Source of the DNA: Arcanobacterium_A hippocoleae
GTDB taxonomy: Bacteria > Actinomycetota > Actinomycetes > Actinomycetales > Actinomycetaceae
Assembly (NCBI RefSeq): GCF_031456295.1
Contig: NZ_JAVDUJ010000001.1
Span: 186,001 to 250,000, forward strand
DNA length: 64,000 bases
Direction: 5' to 3'
The notes below the pieces were generated by a model. That model ran no database searches. It was not told where the DNA came from and saw only the letters and a program-made list of their open reading frames with translations. The translations under genes and the position numbers were made by a program. This document shows positions 54,851 through 62,776 of this stretch, one piece after another (the stretch's first letter is position 1; each line of letters begins with the position of its first letter).

Positions 54851-54882
54851 CCATTGACAAATTTATTGTCAATGGCTATTAT
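54851..54882 (+). promoter_or_regulatory. Consensus promoter with palindromic operator
   Basis: TTGACA (54854-54859) and TATTAT (54877-54882) are 17 bp apart. The -35 lies inside a perfect inverted repeat CCATTGACAA / TTGTCAATGG (54851-54860, 54866-54875; spacer ATTTA). It is placed to let the downstream HTH protein repress its own gene. Confidence 0.8.
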
Positions 54883-54905
54883 GTATACAAATGGGAGGTG
54901 TGAAT

Positions 54906-55448
54906 ATGGAAGAAATAATTCGTATGCAAGACAATCTACTTTTAATTCGACGCACCGTTGGTTGGACAGCTGAGGAGTTTGGTGAAAAAATCGGTGTTAC
55001 TCGCCAGACCATCAACAATATTGAAAGTGGTCGCAATAAACTAACCAAAACACAGTATATTGCCATGAGAAGTGTTCTTGATGCTGAAATGATTCAGAAG
55101 CCAGAAGACACTGAAATGCTGAAAGTCCTTCTGGATGTGCTTGTGGATCACCCGGAAAACTACAGTGAAGACCACAGAAATGAACTCTTGGCGAAAGCAA
55201 ACATGATGGCTCCTTCCATCCTTGCAGGCACTACTACCCGTGCAGATGTGTCTAAGGAATGGATGAAAGCAGCCGGTGCTGTAGTTGGTACCGGAGTTCT
55301 TATGGGGCCTCTCGGAATCGGCGCGGGCATTGCCGCCGTAAATGTGTGGCTTGCTAAATCAATCGCCGATGGAAAAAAGAAATCGAAAAGGACCAAGGAG
55401 CGTTCCCGAGCGGTAAAGCAGGGGTATACCAAATGTCTGGCACCGTAA
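54906..55448 (+). CDS. HTH regulator with glycine-rich C-terminal segment (Firmicutes-like, 3' end chimeric)
   Basis: 180 residues from the ATG at 54906 after GGGAGGTG. NLLLIRRTVGWTAEEFGEKIGVTRQTINNIESGRNKLTKTQYIAM is an XRE-type HTH. AAGAVVGTGVLMGPLGIGAGIAAVNVWLA is a glycine-zipper hydrophobic segment, then lysines. AT-rich codon use unlike the neighbours and Clostridia-like promoter signals point to transfer. The last about 16 residues (ERSRAVKQGYTKCLAP) are antisense of the SIR2-like gene, so the natural C-terminus was replaced at about 55395-55400. Confidence 0.75.
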   Translation: MEEIIRMQDNLLLIRRTVGWTAEEFGEKIGVTRQTINNIESGRNKLTKTQYIAMRSVLDAEMIQKPEDTEMLKVLLDVLVDHPENYSEDHRNELLAKANMMAPSILAGTTTRADVSKEWMKAAGAVVGTGVLMGPLGIGAGIAAVNVWLAKSIADGKKKSKRTKERSRAVKQGYTKCLAP

Positions 55449-55836
55449 TCGATCGTTCAGTTGCAGCAGAGGTAAGATGACTATCGTAGTTCGTCGTCAC
55501 TACTCGGAACGATTTACCAATTCCCGCGAGGTCGACAATCGCACCATGAAGTTGATTGGGTTTCGACTCGGAATCAGAAAAAATATTGAGAGTATGTTGG
55601 TGCACATCAAATCCATGAGGTATTTTCTCCAACTGCCCAATGAAGAAGTCTAGAGCGACGTTGTTAGAAAAAGGGTGTGCGGCTAGTTTAGCCAGCTGTC
55701 TTGCGAGTCCTTCAAAAAGTGGAAGATTCGAAGGTTCTCCCACCGAAGCACCTGCGCCGACAAAAAACACGAGCTCACCGCGTTCATAGGCATCTAGTAT
55801 TTCATCGGGCAATTCGACGTCGCCGGTGATCCACAT
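55354..55836 (-). pseudogene. SIR2-like NADase/deacetylase domain, 3' truncated
   Basis: The start MWITGDVELPDEIL at 55836 follows GAAGGAG. GELVFFVGAGASVGEPSNLPLFEGLARQLA is the NAD-binding GAGAS loop of SIR2_2 proteins, and RVVTTNYDSHL is the next conserved strand. After about 145 residues (YTPALPLGNAPW) the homology ends at about 55400 and an antisense stretch of the HTH segment supplies the stop. SIR2-like genes of this kind are NAD-depleting antiphage effectors. This copy lacks the rest of the domain and is inactive. Confidence 0.75.
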
Positions 55837-56226
55837 CAGCTGCTCCTTCCAAGACACAGAAAGTCGTGCCACACCAACTCGCTGGCAAGATGTAATTTAT
55901 GCCCCATGTACAGGTTCCATGTTGTCTCCGTGGAATCTACTGGTTAATCGTCAGTGTGCCTTTACGATTAAGTATATCGACGTTTAGAAAACAGAAAGAA
56001 TCCAAGTTTTTCTTCTCTTTGAGTAGGTGGGAAAATTGGGCTGGCAGCAGATATTGGTTAGGAACCCGCCGCGGATTATTTTGATGCAGCAATTATTGCT
56101 GCAATGTTTTAGATGAATCGCTGATTATCTTCGTCGGCCGCAGAGTGCCGTCGGCAGATGCTACAAAGATGAAGAAACTGGGTGAAAGATTGTGTAGCGT
56201 ATCTGAGTTGTGGTTAAACTTTCTGT
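55837..56226. other. Non-coding gap at the return to host DNA
   Basis: About 390 bp, moderate GC. TGCAGCAAT/ATTGCTGCA at about 56083-56101 is a short inverted repeat. I see no supported gene, att repeat or RNA. Confidence 0.45.
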
Positions 56227-56595
56227 ATGAGTAGCGCAGATGATATTTGGAACCGTGCCGTCGATGGCGAAGGTGACGGGGTTGGTGACAAGATGCTCGG
56301 CGCAGTGCTTCTGCTGGATGGAATGATTCAAAATGGCGGGATGGCAAATGCGCTCGATGATCTGCTTGAAGAAGGTGAGATACTCGCCGGTGTTGCGGGG
56401 TTTCGCTATTTTGGCTTGAATGTCGTTGCGGACTTGGTACTCGAAATTTACCAAGCAATTTCAGACGGTGCCAACGTTGAAGAACTCGAAGCAACCCGTG
56501 ACGGCGAGTACTACGAAATTTGTGATGCAGATGCTATCACAGCGGTATTTCGGAAAAAACTGGCAGAAGATCCCACAGCATTCTCACCGCTCTGA
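56227..56595 (+). CDS. Small acidic protein, possibly DMP19/DUF4375-like
   Basis: 122 residues, acidic and mostly helical. LLLDGMIQNGGMANALDDLLEEGEILAGVAGFRYFGLNVVADLVLEIYQAI resembles the NGGFxQF-type pattern of DMP19/DUF4375 proteins, some of which are immunity proteins of polymorphic toxins. The similarity is weak. ATG at 56227 lacks a strong ribosome site. It is 42 bp upstream of another small unknown gene. Confidence 0.55.
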   Translation: MSSADDIWNRAVDGEGDGVGDKMLGAVLLLDGMIQNGGMANALDDLLEEGEILAGVAGFRYFGLNVVADLVLEIYQAISDGANVEELEATRDGEYYEICDADAITAVFRKKLAEDPTAFSPL

Positions 56596-56637
56596 TAGAT
56601 ACCGACGAATGTTTTGACACGTGATGAGGGAGGTTTG

Positions 56638-57072
56638 ATGCGCCCACTGACTAGCAGCGAAAGTGACGTTATTCGCCATATTTGTATGCGTGGTTGGGTA
56701 GATGCGGATGTTTCCCTTGATCGCGCAAAGCTTGCAGCTCAGATTGAGTATCTTACTGCAGAGCCTGGAGGATGCGGGGTTGAAAATTGTCCATGCCTTG
56801 ACTTTGCCTACCGCGGACGAAACGAGTGGGAAAACGAGTTCTTTGCGGAAAGCGCCGCCGATGAAAGTCAGATTTGCTTGGTGGTGGACATTAAGGATTC
56901 TGATTGGCAAGCCAATCTATTCGTCATTTCGGGAATTATCAGCTGGCTTGAATTCTCCAGTTTCACAGAAGAGTACCCGTCGAAGCTGCCTGCAAATCAG
57001 TCAGTTGTGCTGAGAACTGGCATTATGAGGGCGTCTGAGAAGAAAATCCTGCCGAGCGCCTCAGGCGCATAG
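56638..57072 (+). CDS. Small hypothetical protein, possibly DUF6984-like
   Basis: 144 residues from ATG 56638 with GAGGGAGG just upstream (the upstream frame start is not needed). RPLTSSESDVIRHI at the N-terminus resembles DUF6984. GGCGVENCPCLDF has three cysteines, and LVVDIKDSDWQANLFVISGIISWLEF is a beta-rich end. A degraded copy of its 3' part lies at 58381-58467. With the preceding gene it may be a remnant immunity-gene cluster. Confidence 0.6.
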   Translation: MRPLTSSESDVIRHICMRGWVDADVSLDRAKLAAQIEYLTAEPGGCGVENCPCLDFAYRGRNEWENEFFAESAADESQICLVVDIKDSDWQANLFVISGIISWLEFSSFTEEYPSKLPANQSVVLRTGIMRASEKKILPSASGA

Positions 57073-57290
57073 CAATGCAAAATGCGTATCCGGATTTGTT
57101 TGCGAAGAGCCTGCACTAATTGCGGAGGTTCGCGCGGCGGGTATTGCTTTTGCGCTACCGGTAACTCGAAAGCTACCAGCAACTCGAAACTAGGCAAAAC
57201 CAGCTCGAACAATAACAGCAATAAATCAACGCACAGCTAGATGACCTGCGCCGTCGCTGAGCCGCTGCCGATAGCGGCACCAGAAAGTTT

Positions 57291-57299
57291 TGATAGAAT
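57291..57299 (+). promoter_or_regulatory. Extended -10 promoter upstream of the dehydrogenase
   Basis: TGATAGAAT fits an extended -10 (TGn TAGAAT), 55 bp before the ATG at 57354; no clear -35. Confidence 0.45.
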
Positions 57300-57353
57300 A
57301 CACATGGAGCAGCTATATATCGACGTGGTTCCCGATAGTCTCAAGGAGTACGC

Positions 57354-58328
57354 ATGCATAAGCCGCACAAATTAGTGGTTACTGGTGTAGGTCATGTTGG
57401 ATCTTATGTTTTGGCAGACGCCATGAAAATGAACCTATTCGGAGAAATTGCCACGATTGATATCCTCAATGACGTTTCTTTAGGAGAAGCTCTTGATCAG
57501 CATCATGCAACAGGCGCGTTAACGATTAGCAATGTCGATGTATATCCCGGTACAGCTGCGGACTACGCCGACGCCGACGTCATCATCATTGCTGCAGGGC
57601 CCTCGATGCTGAAAGACCCAGAGAATCCTCACGCCAAACCAGATCGCGCAATTCTTGCGGTAGAAAATGCCAAGCATATTCGCCAGATAATGCGCGATAT
57701 TTCGGCGCACACACAAGAAGCCGTCGTCATTCTCATTACCAACCCGCTCGACACTATGGTGTGGATTGCGCAAAATGAATTCAACTACCCCGAAAACCTG
57801 ATCTGGGGCACTGGCACATCGCTAGATTCAGCACGTGTGCGCCGGATTGTGGCAGATAGAGCTGGGGTAGCGCCGAGCGCAGTATATGGATTCATGATGG
57901 GTGAACACGGAATGGCAGCATTCCCCGTGCTCAGTCATCTCACCGTGGGAGGAATCCCCGCCGACAACTTGTCAGATGTTTATCAGATGGAGCCGCTCGA
58001 TCCGGAAAAGCTTGCGCAAGAAGTTGTTGATTCAGCTTACAATGTGCTCAACGGTAAAGGCTGGACGAACGCCGGGGTCGCCCAAACTGCACTTGCGATG
58101 GCTCGCGCTGTATTGCTTGATGAAAAAGCGGTGTTCCCAGCATCAACCACATTACGCGGAGAGTTTGGCCATGATGGAGATGTGGCGCTTTCACAACCAT
58201 GTGTGATCGGAGCAGCTGGTTTGGAAACAAAACTTGTGTATGAACTTAACACGTGGGAAAAAGAAGCTTTAGAACGATCAGTTTCAGCAATTCAGGCTGC
58301 GATGCGGGACGCAGGATGTGAATTCTAA
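57354..58328 (+). CDS. L-2-hydroxyacid dehydrogenase (LDH/MDH superfamily, L-HicDH-like)
   Basis: 324 residues. VVTGVGHVGSYVLADAM is the NAD-binding glycine loop, ATIDI the acidic residue for NAD, VILITNPLDTMVW the conserved NP region, and MMGEHGMAAFP the catalytic histidine. The substrate loop AAGPSMLKDPENPHAKPDR differs from the short AGxxQKPGETR loop of classical L-LDH and resembles L-2-hydroxyisocaproate dehydrogenase. It reduces 2-oxoacids using NADH; bulky substrates are an inference. AAGGAG precedes the ATG. Monocistronic. Confidence 0.88.
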   Translation: MHKPHKLVVTGVGHVGSYVLADAMKMNLFGEIATIDILNDVSLGEALDQHHATGALTISNVDVYPGTAADYADADVIIIAAGPSMLKDPENPHAKPDRAILAVENAKHIRQIMRDISAHTQEAVVILITNPLDTMVWIAQNEFNYPENLIWGTGTSLDSARVRRIVADRAGVAPSAVYGFMMGEHGMAAFPVLSHLTVGGIPADNLSDVYQMEPLDPEKLAQEVVDSAYNVLNGKGWTNAGVAQTALAMARAVLLDEKAVFPASTTLRGEFGHDGDVALSQPCVIGAAGLETKLVYELNTWEKEALERSVSAIQAAMRDAGCEF

Positions 58329-58655
58329 GAATTCTAATCGGGTATATGTACTTAACAGAAGCTAAGGCGTAACCGTTATTTTCCAGCTTCGCAGGAGCGC
58401 CCGTCGAAGCTGCTTCCAATCTGTCAGCTGCACTGAAAACTGGCATATGAGCGTTCTCAGAAAAAGCCCCCCACCCGAGCAGCAGCAGACCTTTGCAAAA
58501 TTTGATCAGCTCATGCCATTAATCTACAAACTCGCAAAACTTGAGCATAATCCAAGCTAAAACGTATCTTCGCCAAGATAATCGGAGACTTCAATCTCAC
58601 ATGGATCTAGCCCAGAATTGCAAATAACCCAATAAATCCTTAACATATCTTAAGA
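58329..58655. other. Intergenic region with a paralogue relic
   Basis: About 330 bp between the dehydrogenase and the iron box. 58381-58467 is a decayed copy of the small gene at 56638; the remainder shows no supported gene. Confidence 0.55.
58381..58467 (+). pseudogene. Degraded duplicate of the 3' part of the 56638-57072 gene
   Basis: CCCGTCGAAGCTGC is shared exactly. Then CAGTCAGTTGTGCTGAGAA and CTGTCAGCTGCACTGAAAA, and ACTGGCAT(T)ATGAG, align with small indels to about 56955-57053. The copy is out of frame and without a start, so it is a relic. Confidence 0.7.
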
Positions 58656-58674
58656 TTAGGTAAGGCTTACCTAA
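58656..58674 (+). promoter_or_regulatory. Iron box (DtxR/IdeR operator)
   Basis: TTAGGTAAGGCTTACCTAA is a perfect 19-bp palindrome matching the DtxR/IdeR consensus (TWAGGTWAGSCTWACCTWA). It lies 28 bp upstream of the surface-protein ATG and probably overlaps its promoter. Confidence 0.92.
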
Positions 58675-58702
58675 TAATGTTTCTTCGTTTAGGAGTTAAG
58701 AT

Positions 58703-60445
58703 ATGAAAAAGGTAGCTGCTCTGCTGGGAGCATTTGTGATAGCTGCAGGAGGAGGGGTCTGGGTGCAAAGCCCAGCTCAAGCAGCTGTTGGACATCCAAT
58801 TACTTTGACCAAGAGTGGTTCTGGGGCACAGACTGTTTTGCAGTGGTCTATGCCTGATTGTAAATCTCCATACACGCCTGAATTTACCTTGAAGCGTGAT
58901 GGGCAGCCGGTGTTGAAAAAGACTAAAGACACCTCTTACGCAACTAATGGGCAAGGTGGTACCTACCAAGTGGAAGGTAAATGTAATAGAGGCGAATGGC
59001 TAGCGCCAGATCCTGGTAAGCCGTCTGATCCGCTAGTGATTACTGCTGAGGATCCCCAAGAAAACGAAATGACGATTAAGACTTTCGCTTTCTCTGAAAT
59101 TCCGACGAAGCGTTCCTTGAGCTGGGATATCACCGGATGCTCGGTACGAAACAAAAAGACCGTAAAAGTGGAATTGTATTTTGGTGGCAAGCAAGTATCG
59201 CTGAAAAATACCCAGAATGGCCGTAAGGCTGCGATTAATTCTTCTACTTGGCCAACCGGGAATTACACTTTGAAAGCAAAGTGCGTGAGCCTAGATGGCA
59301 AGAAGAAATTCAACGAAGTGTCGGCTACTACTAAACTGACACGCGCAAATTTGGAATTGGATTTCTTTGGCGATAGATTAGATACGCATTTGCCAAAGCC
59401 AGGTGATCGGGTCAAATTAGATAGCCGACCAAGCCACAACGGGATTAGCCTGGTAGATAAGTCAGTTCCGGATGCATTTGAACCGGGAGAGAAGGTTGAA
59501 ATAAAGGTGCTCGCTGACGGTCAGCCTGTCGGTACTCCGCTTACGGTAGCGGCCAATAATGAAGGACGGCTATTAGCGGATCTTTGGCTGCCAATTACAG
59601 CTAAAGACACCTATTCCGTGATTGCGGTCGGCAAGAATCACGGCTACCAGCTGGACGCAGTATATAAAGTACAAGCGCCTCGTTCAACACAGATTAATGT
59701 GACCAGCGACGAAGAGACACTGCGGATCGTTTCAACCAATACTGACCCGCTATCTACCGACAAAGTGTTCAAGCCAAATTCTGAAGTGACTCTGCGAGTA
59801 TTAGACCCGGCAGGTAAAGAAATTTCTGCCCCAAAGGTGATGGCTGGAGCTGACGGTAATCTAAACGCCCCACTGGAATTACCGCAAGGCCTTAAAGATG
59901 GTCGTTACACGGTGCTGGCGCCAGGCGGGATTGGTTCCTTTGGTGCTAGGGCGGCTTATTTCTATGTGCTAAATGGTGTGGCATATAAAGGCTGGGGTGT
60001 GCCAGATGCTACTTCGAGACTTCAACTAACTCCAGCAGTTAGCAAGACTTCCGGTGAACCGTTGATTCAGCCGGAGAAGAAGCCGGTTGAGAGTATTAAA
60101 GGTTCGCCGTTGATTCAGCCGGAGAAGAAGCCGGTTGAGAGTATTAAAGGTTCGCCGTTGATTCAGCCGGAGAAGAAGCAGATTAAGAGTATTACTGGTC
60201 CGGTGTTGCTGCAGCCGGAGAAGAAGCAGATTAAGAGTATTACTGGTCCGGTGTTGCTGCAGCCGGCTAAGGCTGAGATCCAAAAGATCGAAAAGATTCA
60301 AAAGATTAAAGGCTCTCCTCTGGCACATCCTGCTAAGGAAGTAGCGGAACTAGCTAAGACCGGCTCGTCTCTGTTGACTTTGATTGCGGCTTTGGTGCTG
60401 CTAAGCGCCGGAGGCGCCGCGTTGCTTGCCTATCGCAGACGGTAG
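58703..60445 (+). CDS. Sortase-anchored surface protein with 16-residue repeats, iron-regulated
   Basis: 580 residues. The signal peptide is MKKVAALLGAFVIAAGGGVWV...AQA (cut near 31). Several Ig-like beta-rich segments cover about 32-440. Four PLIQPEKKPVESIKGS-type repeats follow (about 453-516), then LAKTG, a hydrophobic helix and YRRR. LAKTG fits the LAxTG signal of class E sortases. AGGAG precedes the start. The iron box upstream implies expression under iron limitation. It lacks NEAT motifs; a heme, siderophore or host-iron-protein binder is an inference. A terminator follows. Confidence 0.85.
   Translation: MKKVAALLGAFVIAAGGGVWVQSPAQAAVGHPITLTKSGSGAQTVLQWSMPDCKSPYTPEFTLKRDGQPVLKKTKDTSYATNGQGGTYQVEGKCNRGEWLAPDPGKPSDPLVITAEDPQENEMTIKTFAFSEIPTKRSLSWDITGCSVRNKKTVKVELYFGGKQVSLKNTQNGRKAAINSSTWPTGNYTLKAKCVSLDGKKKFNEVSATTKLTRANLELDFFGDRLDTHLPKPGDRVKLDSRPSHNGISLVDKSVPDAFEPGEKVEIKVLADGQPVGTPLTVAANNEGRLLADLWLPITAKDTYSVIAVGKNHGYQLDAVYKVQAPRSTQINVTSDEETLRIVSTNTDPLSTDKVFKPNSEVTLRVLDPAGKEISAPKVMAGADGNLNAPLELPQGLKDGRYTVLAPGGIGSFGARAAYFYVLNGVAYKGWGVPDATSRLQLTPAVSKTSGEPLIQPEKKPVESIKGSPLIQPEKKPVESIKGSPLIQPEKKQIKSITGPVLLQPEKKQIKSITGPVLLQPAKAEIQKIEKIQKIKGSPLAHPAKEVAELAKTGSSLLTLIAALVLLSAGGAALLAYRRR
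60059..60274 (+). repeat. 48-bp in-frame repeats encoding 16-residue units
   Basis: Four near-identical 48-bp units from 60059 encode PLIQPEKKPVESIKGS (twice), then variants with QIKSITGP, and a partial fifth. DNA identity is higher than protein constraint would need, so copy number may vary between strains. They form a wall-spanning stalk. Confidence 0.88.
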
Positions 60446-60461
60446 TTACTGAGAAAACCTC

Positions 60462-60500
60462 AAGGGTGATTTAGCGAATTGCTAGATCACCCTTTTGGTT
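60462..60500 (+). terminator. Terminator after the surface protein
   Basis: AAGGGTGATTTAGC (60462-60475) pairs with GCTAGATCACCCTT (60481-60494), one wobble, loop GAATT, followed by TTTTGGTTTAAT. Confidence 0.85.
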
Positions 60501-60565
60501 TAATATTCTCCGTTTCTTTCTGTATCTGGTATTGCGTCGTACGGATCCAGCATGATTTCCAGGAT

Positions 60566-61690
60566 TTAGCTTGCGGCGCTGAGCTTTCGTCGATAGACAC
60601 CATAGGCAGTGATCGTAAGGATGAGTGCGTAGGCAGTCATGACGAGCCAGCCTTTTTCAATGTTTAGCAGACCGCCTGCACTTTGGTCTACGTTGAATAT
60701 AATGGCGCGGATTTGCGCTAGACCATAGCTTGAGGGGAGTGCAAGTGCAATGTTTAGGAGTGCTCCACTCGCGTAGGTGACGGAGGTAGTAGCTCCGGAG
60801 AGGAACCAGATTACGACGGCACTAATCATGGCGAGCATTGCAGCGCCGCTAAATTTATTGACAAGCATTGAGATCAGTACTGCGTAGGAGATGAAAGCCA
60901 GGCCGAGTATGAAAAGTATCGGCAGTAGGCGCAGGGCGTGATCTGCTAGATTTACACTGGTTAATAGCCGCAGGAGCGCAGCGTTAACTGCGGCTGTAGT
61001 GAGGCCCGCGGCCAACGCTACTGTAAGTCGGGCAAGGAACGTGGCTAGTAATGGTTTCGGTGAGAGCCGGTATTGGGTGAGGGTGGCGTATTGGCGTTCC
61101 TTGTTGAATAGGTAGAGAAAGTTGAACATTGCTCCCATTAGAAAGGCGAGTAGGAAAATTCCGACTGCGATAATGGTAAACCAGTCTAACTGAGTTGGTG
61201 CTTTCATCTCTGTGTTGATGTGCAGATTCATGCCGGGCAAGTGTCGAGTGTAGAAGTCGTAGATGCCCTCGTCGAGATAGAGCCGCAGGTTTTTCGCCAT
61301 GTCGGTATTTGAGTTGTTGAATTCGTATCCGATACGGGCAGGTATGTGAGAGCTGAGTTCGTCGCTGAAATCGCTTGGAATAGTGAGAATCCCATTAATG
61401 GCTCCAGATTCATATAGCTGGGTAGCCTCAAGTAGTGTGGTCGGAACTGCTTCAAAGTAAGGTTTGCCCGTTAAAGGTGAGGTTTGGGTGAACACGGACG
61501 AGGTGAGTTCATTGCCCATCGGGCCGGTGTCGTTGTTAACGACTGCGATTTTTAACGCAGCGAAGTTACCGAACGTGAGTGCAAAAATTATCAAGATCAC
61601 TGTTGGGGCGATAATTCCTGCCGCGAGTGATTTCGGATCTGAACGGGTCAAAGCGGCCAGTTTTCGTGTCTCTTGGAGAAAAAGTTTCAT
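60566..61690 (-). CDS. ABC-2 type exporter permease
   Basis: 374 residues starting at the ATG overlapping the previous stop (ATGA). One N-terminal membrane segment (IIAPTVILIIFALTFG) is followed by an external domain of about 130 residues, then five C-terminal membrane segments (from FTIIAVGIFLLAFLMGAMF). This is the ABC2_membrane_3 (NatB/YhaP-like) layout. It is the second permease of a three-gene exporter with an ATPase and divergent TetR regulator. The substrate is unknown; drugs, lipids or peptides are possible. Confidence 0.88.
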   Translation of the reverse strand: MKLFLQETRKLAALTRSDPKSLAAGIIAPTVILIIFALTFGNFAALKIAVVNNDTGPMGNELTSSVFTQTSPLTGKPYFEAVPTTLLEATQLYESGAINGILTIPSDFSDELSSHIPARIGYEFNNSNTDMAKNLRLYLDEGIYDFYTRHLPGMNLHINTEMKAPTQLDWFTIIAVGIFLLAFLMGAMFNFLYLFNKERQYATLTQYRLSPKPLLATFLARLTVALAAGLTTAAVNAALLRLLTSVNLADHALRLLPILFILGLAFISYAVLISMLVNKFSGAAMLAMISAVVIWFLSGATTSVTYASGALLNIALALPSSYGLAQIRAIIFNVDQSAGGLLNIEKGWLVMTAYALILTITAYGVYRRKLSAAS

Positions 61691-62766
61691 GATACCACCT
61701 GCTCGCTGTGCATCCATTTCGAAAACACGATGACCGTGATGGATGCGACGATAATTGTGCCTGAAGCCAGGAGTGGGAGTGTGATTGGTTGTAGTGTGCC
61801 GCCGAAGTATGCGTACCGGGCAGCGTTGAGTCCGTATGCTACAGGGTTAAGCATGCCGATTGTTTGTGTAAGGGAACCGAAATAGGATAAATCTCCGAAA
61901 CCGCCGCCAGCGACCCATAGGCTCAGTGAAATCACGAGTGAGACAAGGAATGCCGTCATGGTGGAGCGAACGATAATCCCGAGAACCAATCCTAAACAAG
62001 CAAAGGTCGCTGCTAACAGGGTTGCTGCACCGACTAAATGCCATGGGTGATTTATCGGTAGTGAGAACATAAACGCTATTACGGTAACAAGTACTGCCGT
62101 AGCGACGGCTGATTTGATTAATGCCGCGATTATTTTGCCTCCTGCAATCATGGATGCGGGTTTGGGTGAGAGGGCAAGCAGTTTCGTGGTGCTGTTCTCC
62201 CATTCGTTGGTCATCGAAAGTTGCCCAAAGAGGAAGCCTGCGAGTATGGCGCCGAAGATTATCGTGTTGACTGCGAAACTTGTATCCCAGCCGATATCTA
62301 CTTGATATCTAGTTTGTTCTACAATCTCAACCGTACCGGCGTCTAGGTGTTGATTGATGTAGTTGACGGCGGCTCCGGTTAGCCGGTTCGCGTAATTCTT
62401 GGTCATATTGGCGTTGACATCGGTTACTACATGCGTCACTGACCCTGAAATTCCTGCGGCGTTCACTTGCGGCTCGTCGGTGACGGTATAACCATCGATG
62501 TTTCTTGCTTGTGTCATGCCGGGTTTTGAGGAGGATTCCAGTTGCAAGTAAGGTGTGCCGTCGGGTGCCTGGAAAGCGGCGGCAGACTGTAGAAATTGTG
62601 ATTGGCTTTGGTTTGGCTGCGTCTCAACGGGAAGTGTGATGCCGCCAGAGACCATGGCCGTGAATGCGAGCAGAAACAACAAAGGAGAGATAATCGTAGC
62701 TACGTTGAACGCTGGATTTTCTTTGATGCTGTGTATTTCTTTAACGATGATGGCGAGAATATGCAT
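61687..62766 (-). CDS. ABC-2 type exporter permease
   Basis: 359 residues of the same layout as the next gene: N-terminal helix (ISPLLFLLAFTAMVSG), external domain with a Gln/Ser-rich stretch, then five or six helices from TSFAVNTIIFGAILAGFLFG. The pair probably forms a heterodimer. It begins 10 bp after the ATPase gene and overlaps the second permease by 4 bp. Confidence 0.88.
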   Translation of the reverse strand: MHILAIIVKEIHSIKENPAFNVATIISPLLFLLAFTAMVSGGITLPVETQPNQSQSQFLQSAAAFQAPDGTPYLQLESSSKPGMTQARNIDGYTVTDEPQVNAAGISGSVTHVVTDVNANMTKNYANRLTGAAVNYINQHLDAGTVEIVEQTRYQVDIGWDTSFAVNTIIFGAILAGFLFGQLSMTNEWENSTTKLLALSPKPASMIAGGKIIAALIKSAVATAVLVTVIAFMFSLPINHPWHLVGAATLLAATFACLGLVLGIIVRSTMTAFLVSLVISLSLWVAGGGFGDLSYFGSLTQTIGMLNPVAYGLNAARYAYFGGTLQPITLPLLASGTIIVASITVIVFSKWMHSEQVVS

Positions 62767-62776
62767 GGTCTTGCTC

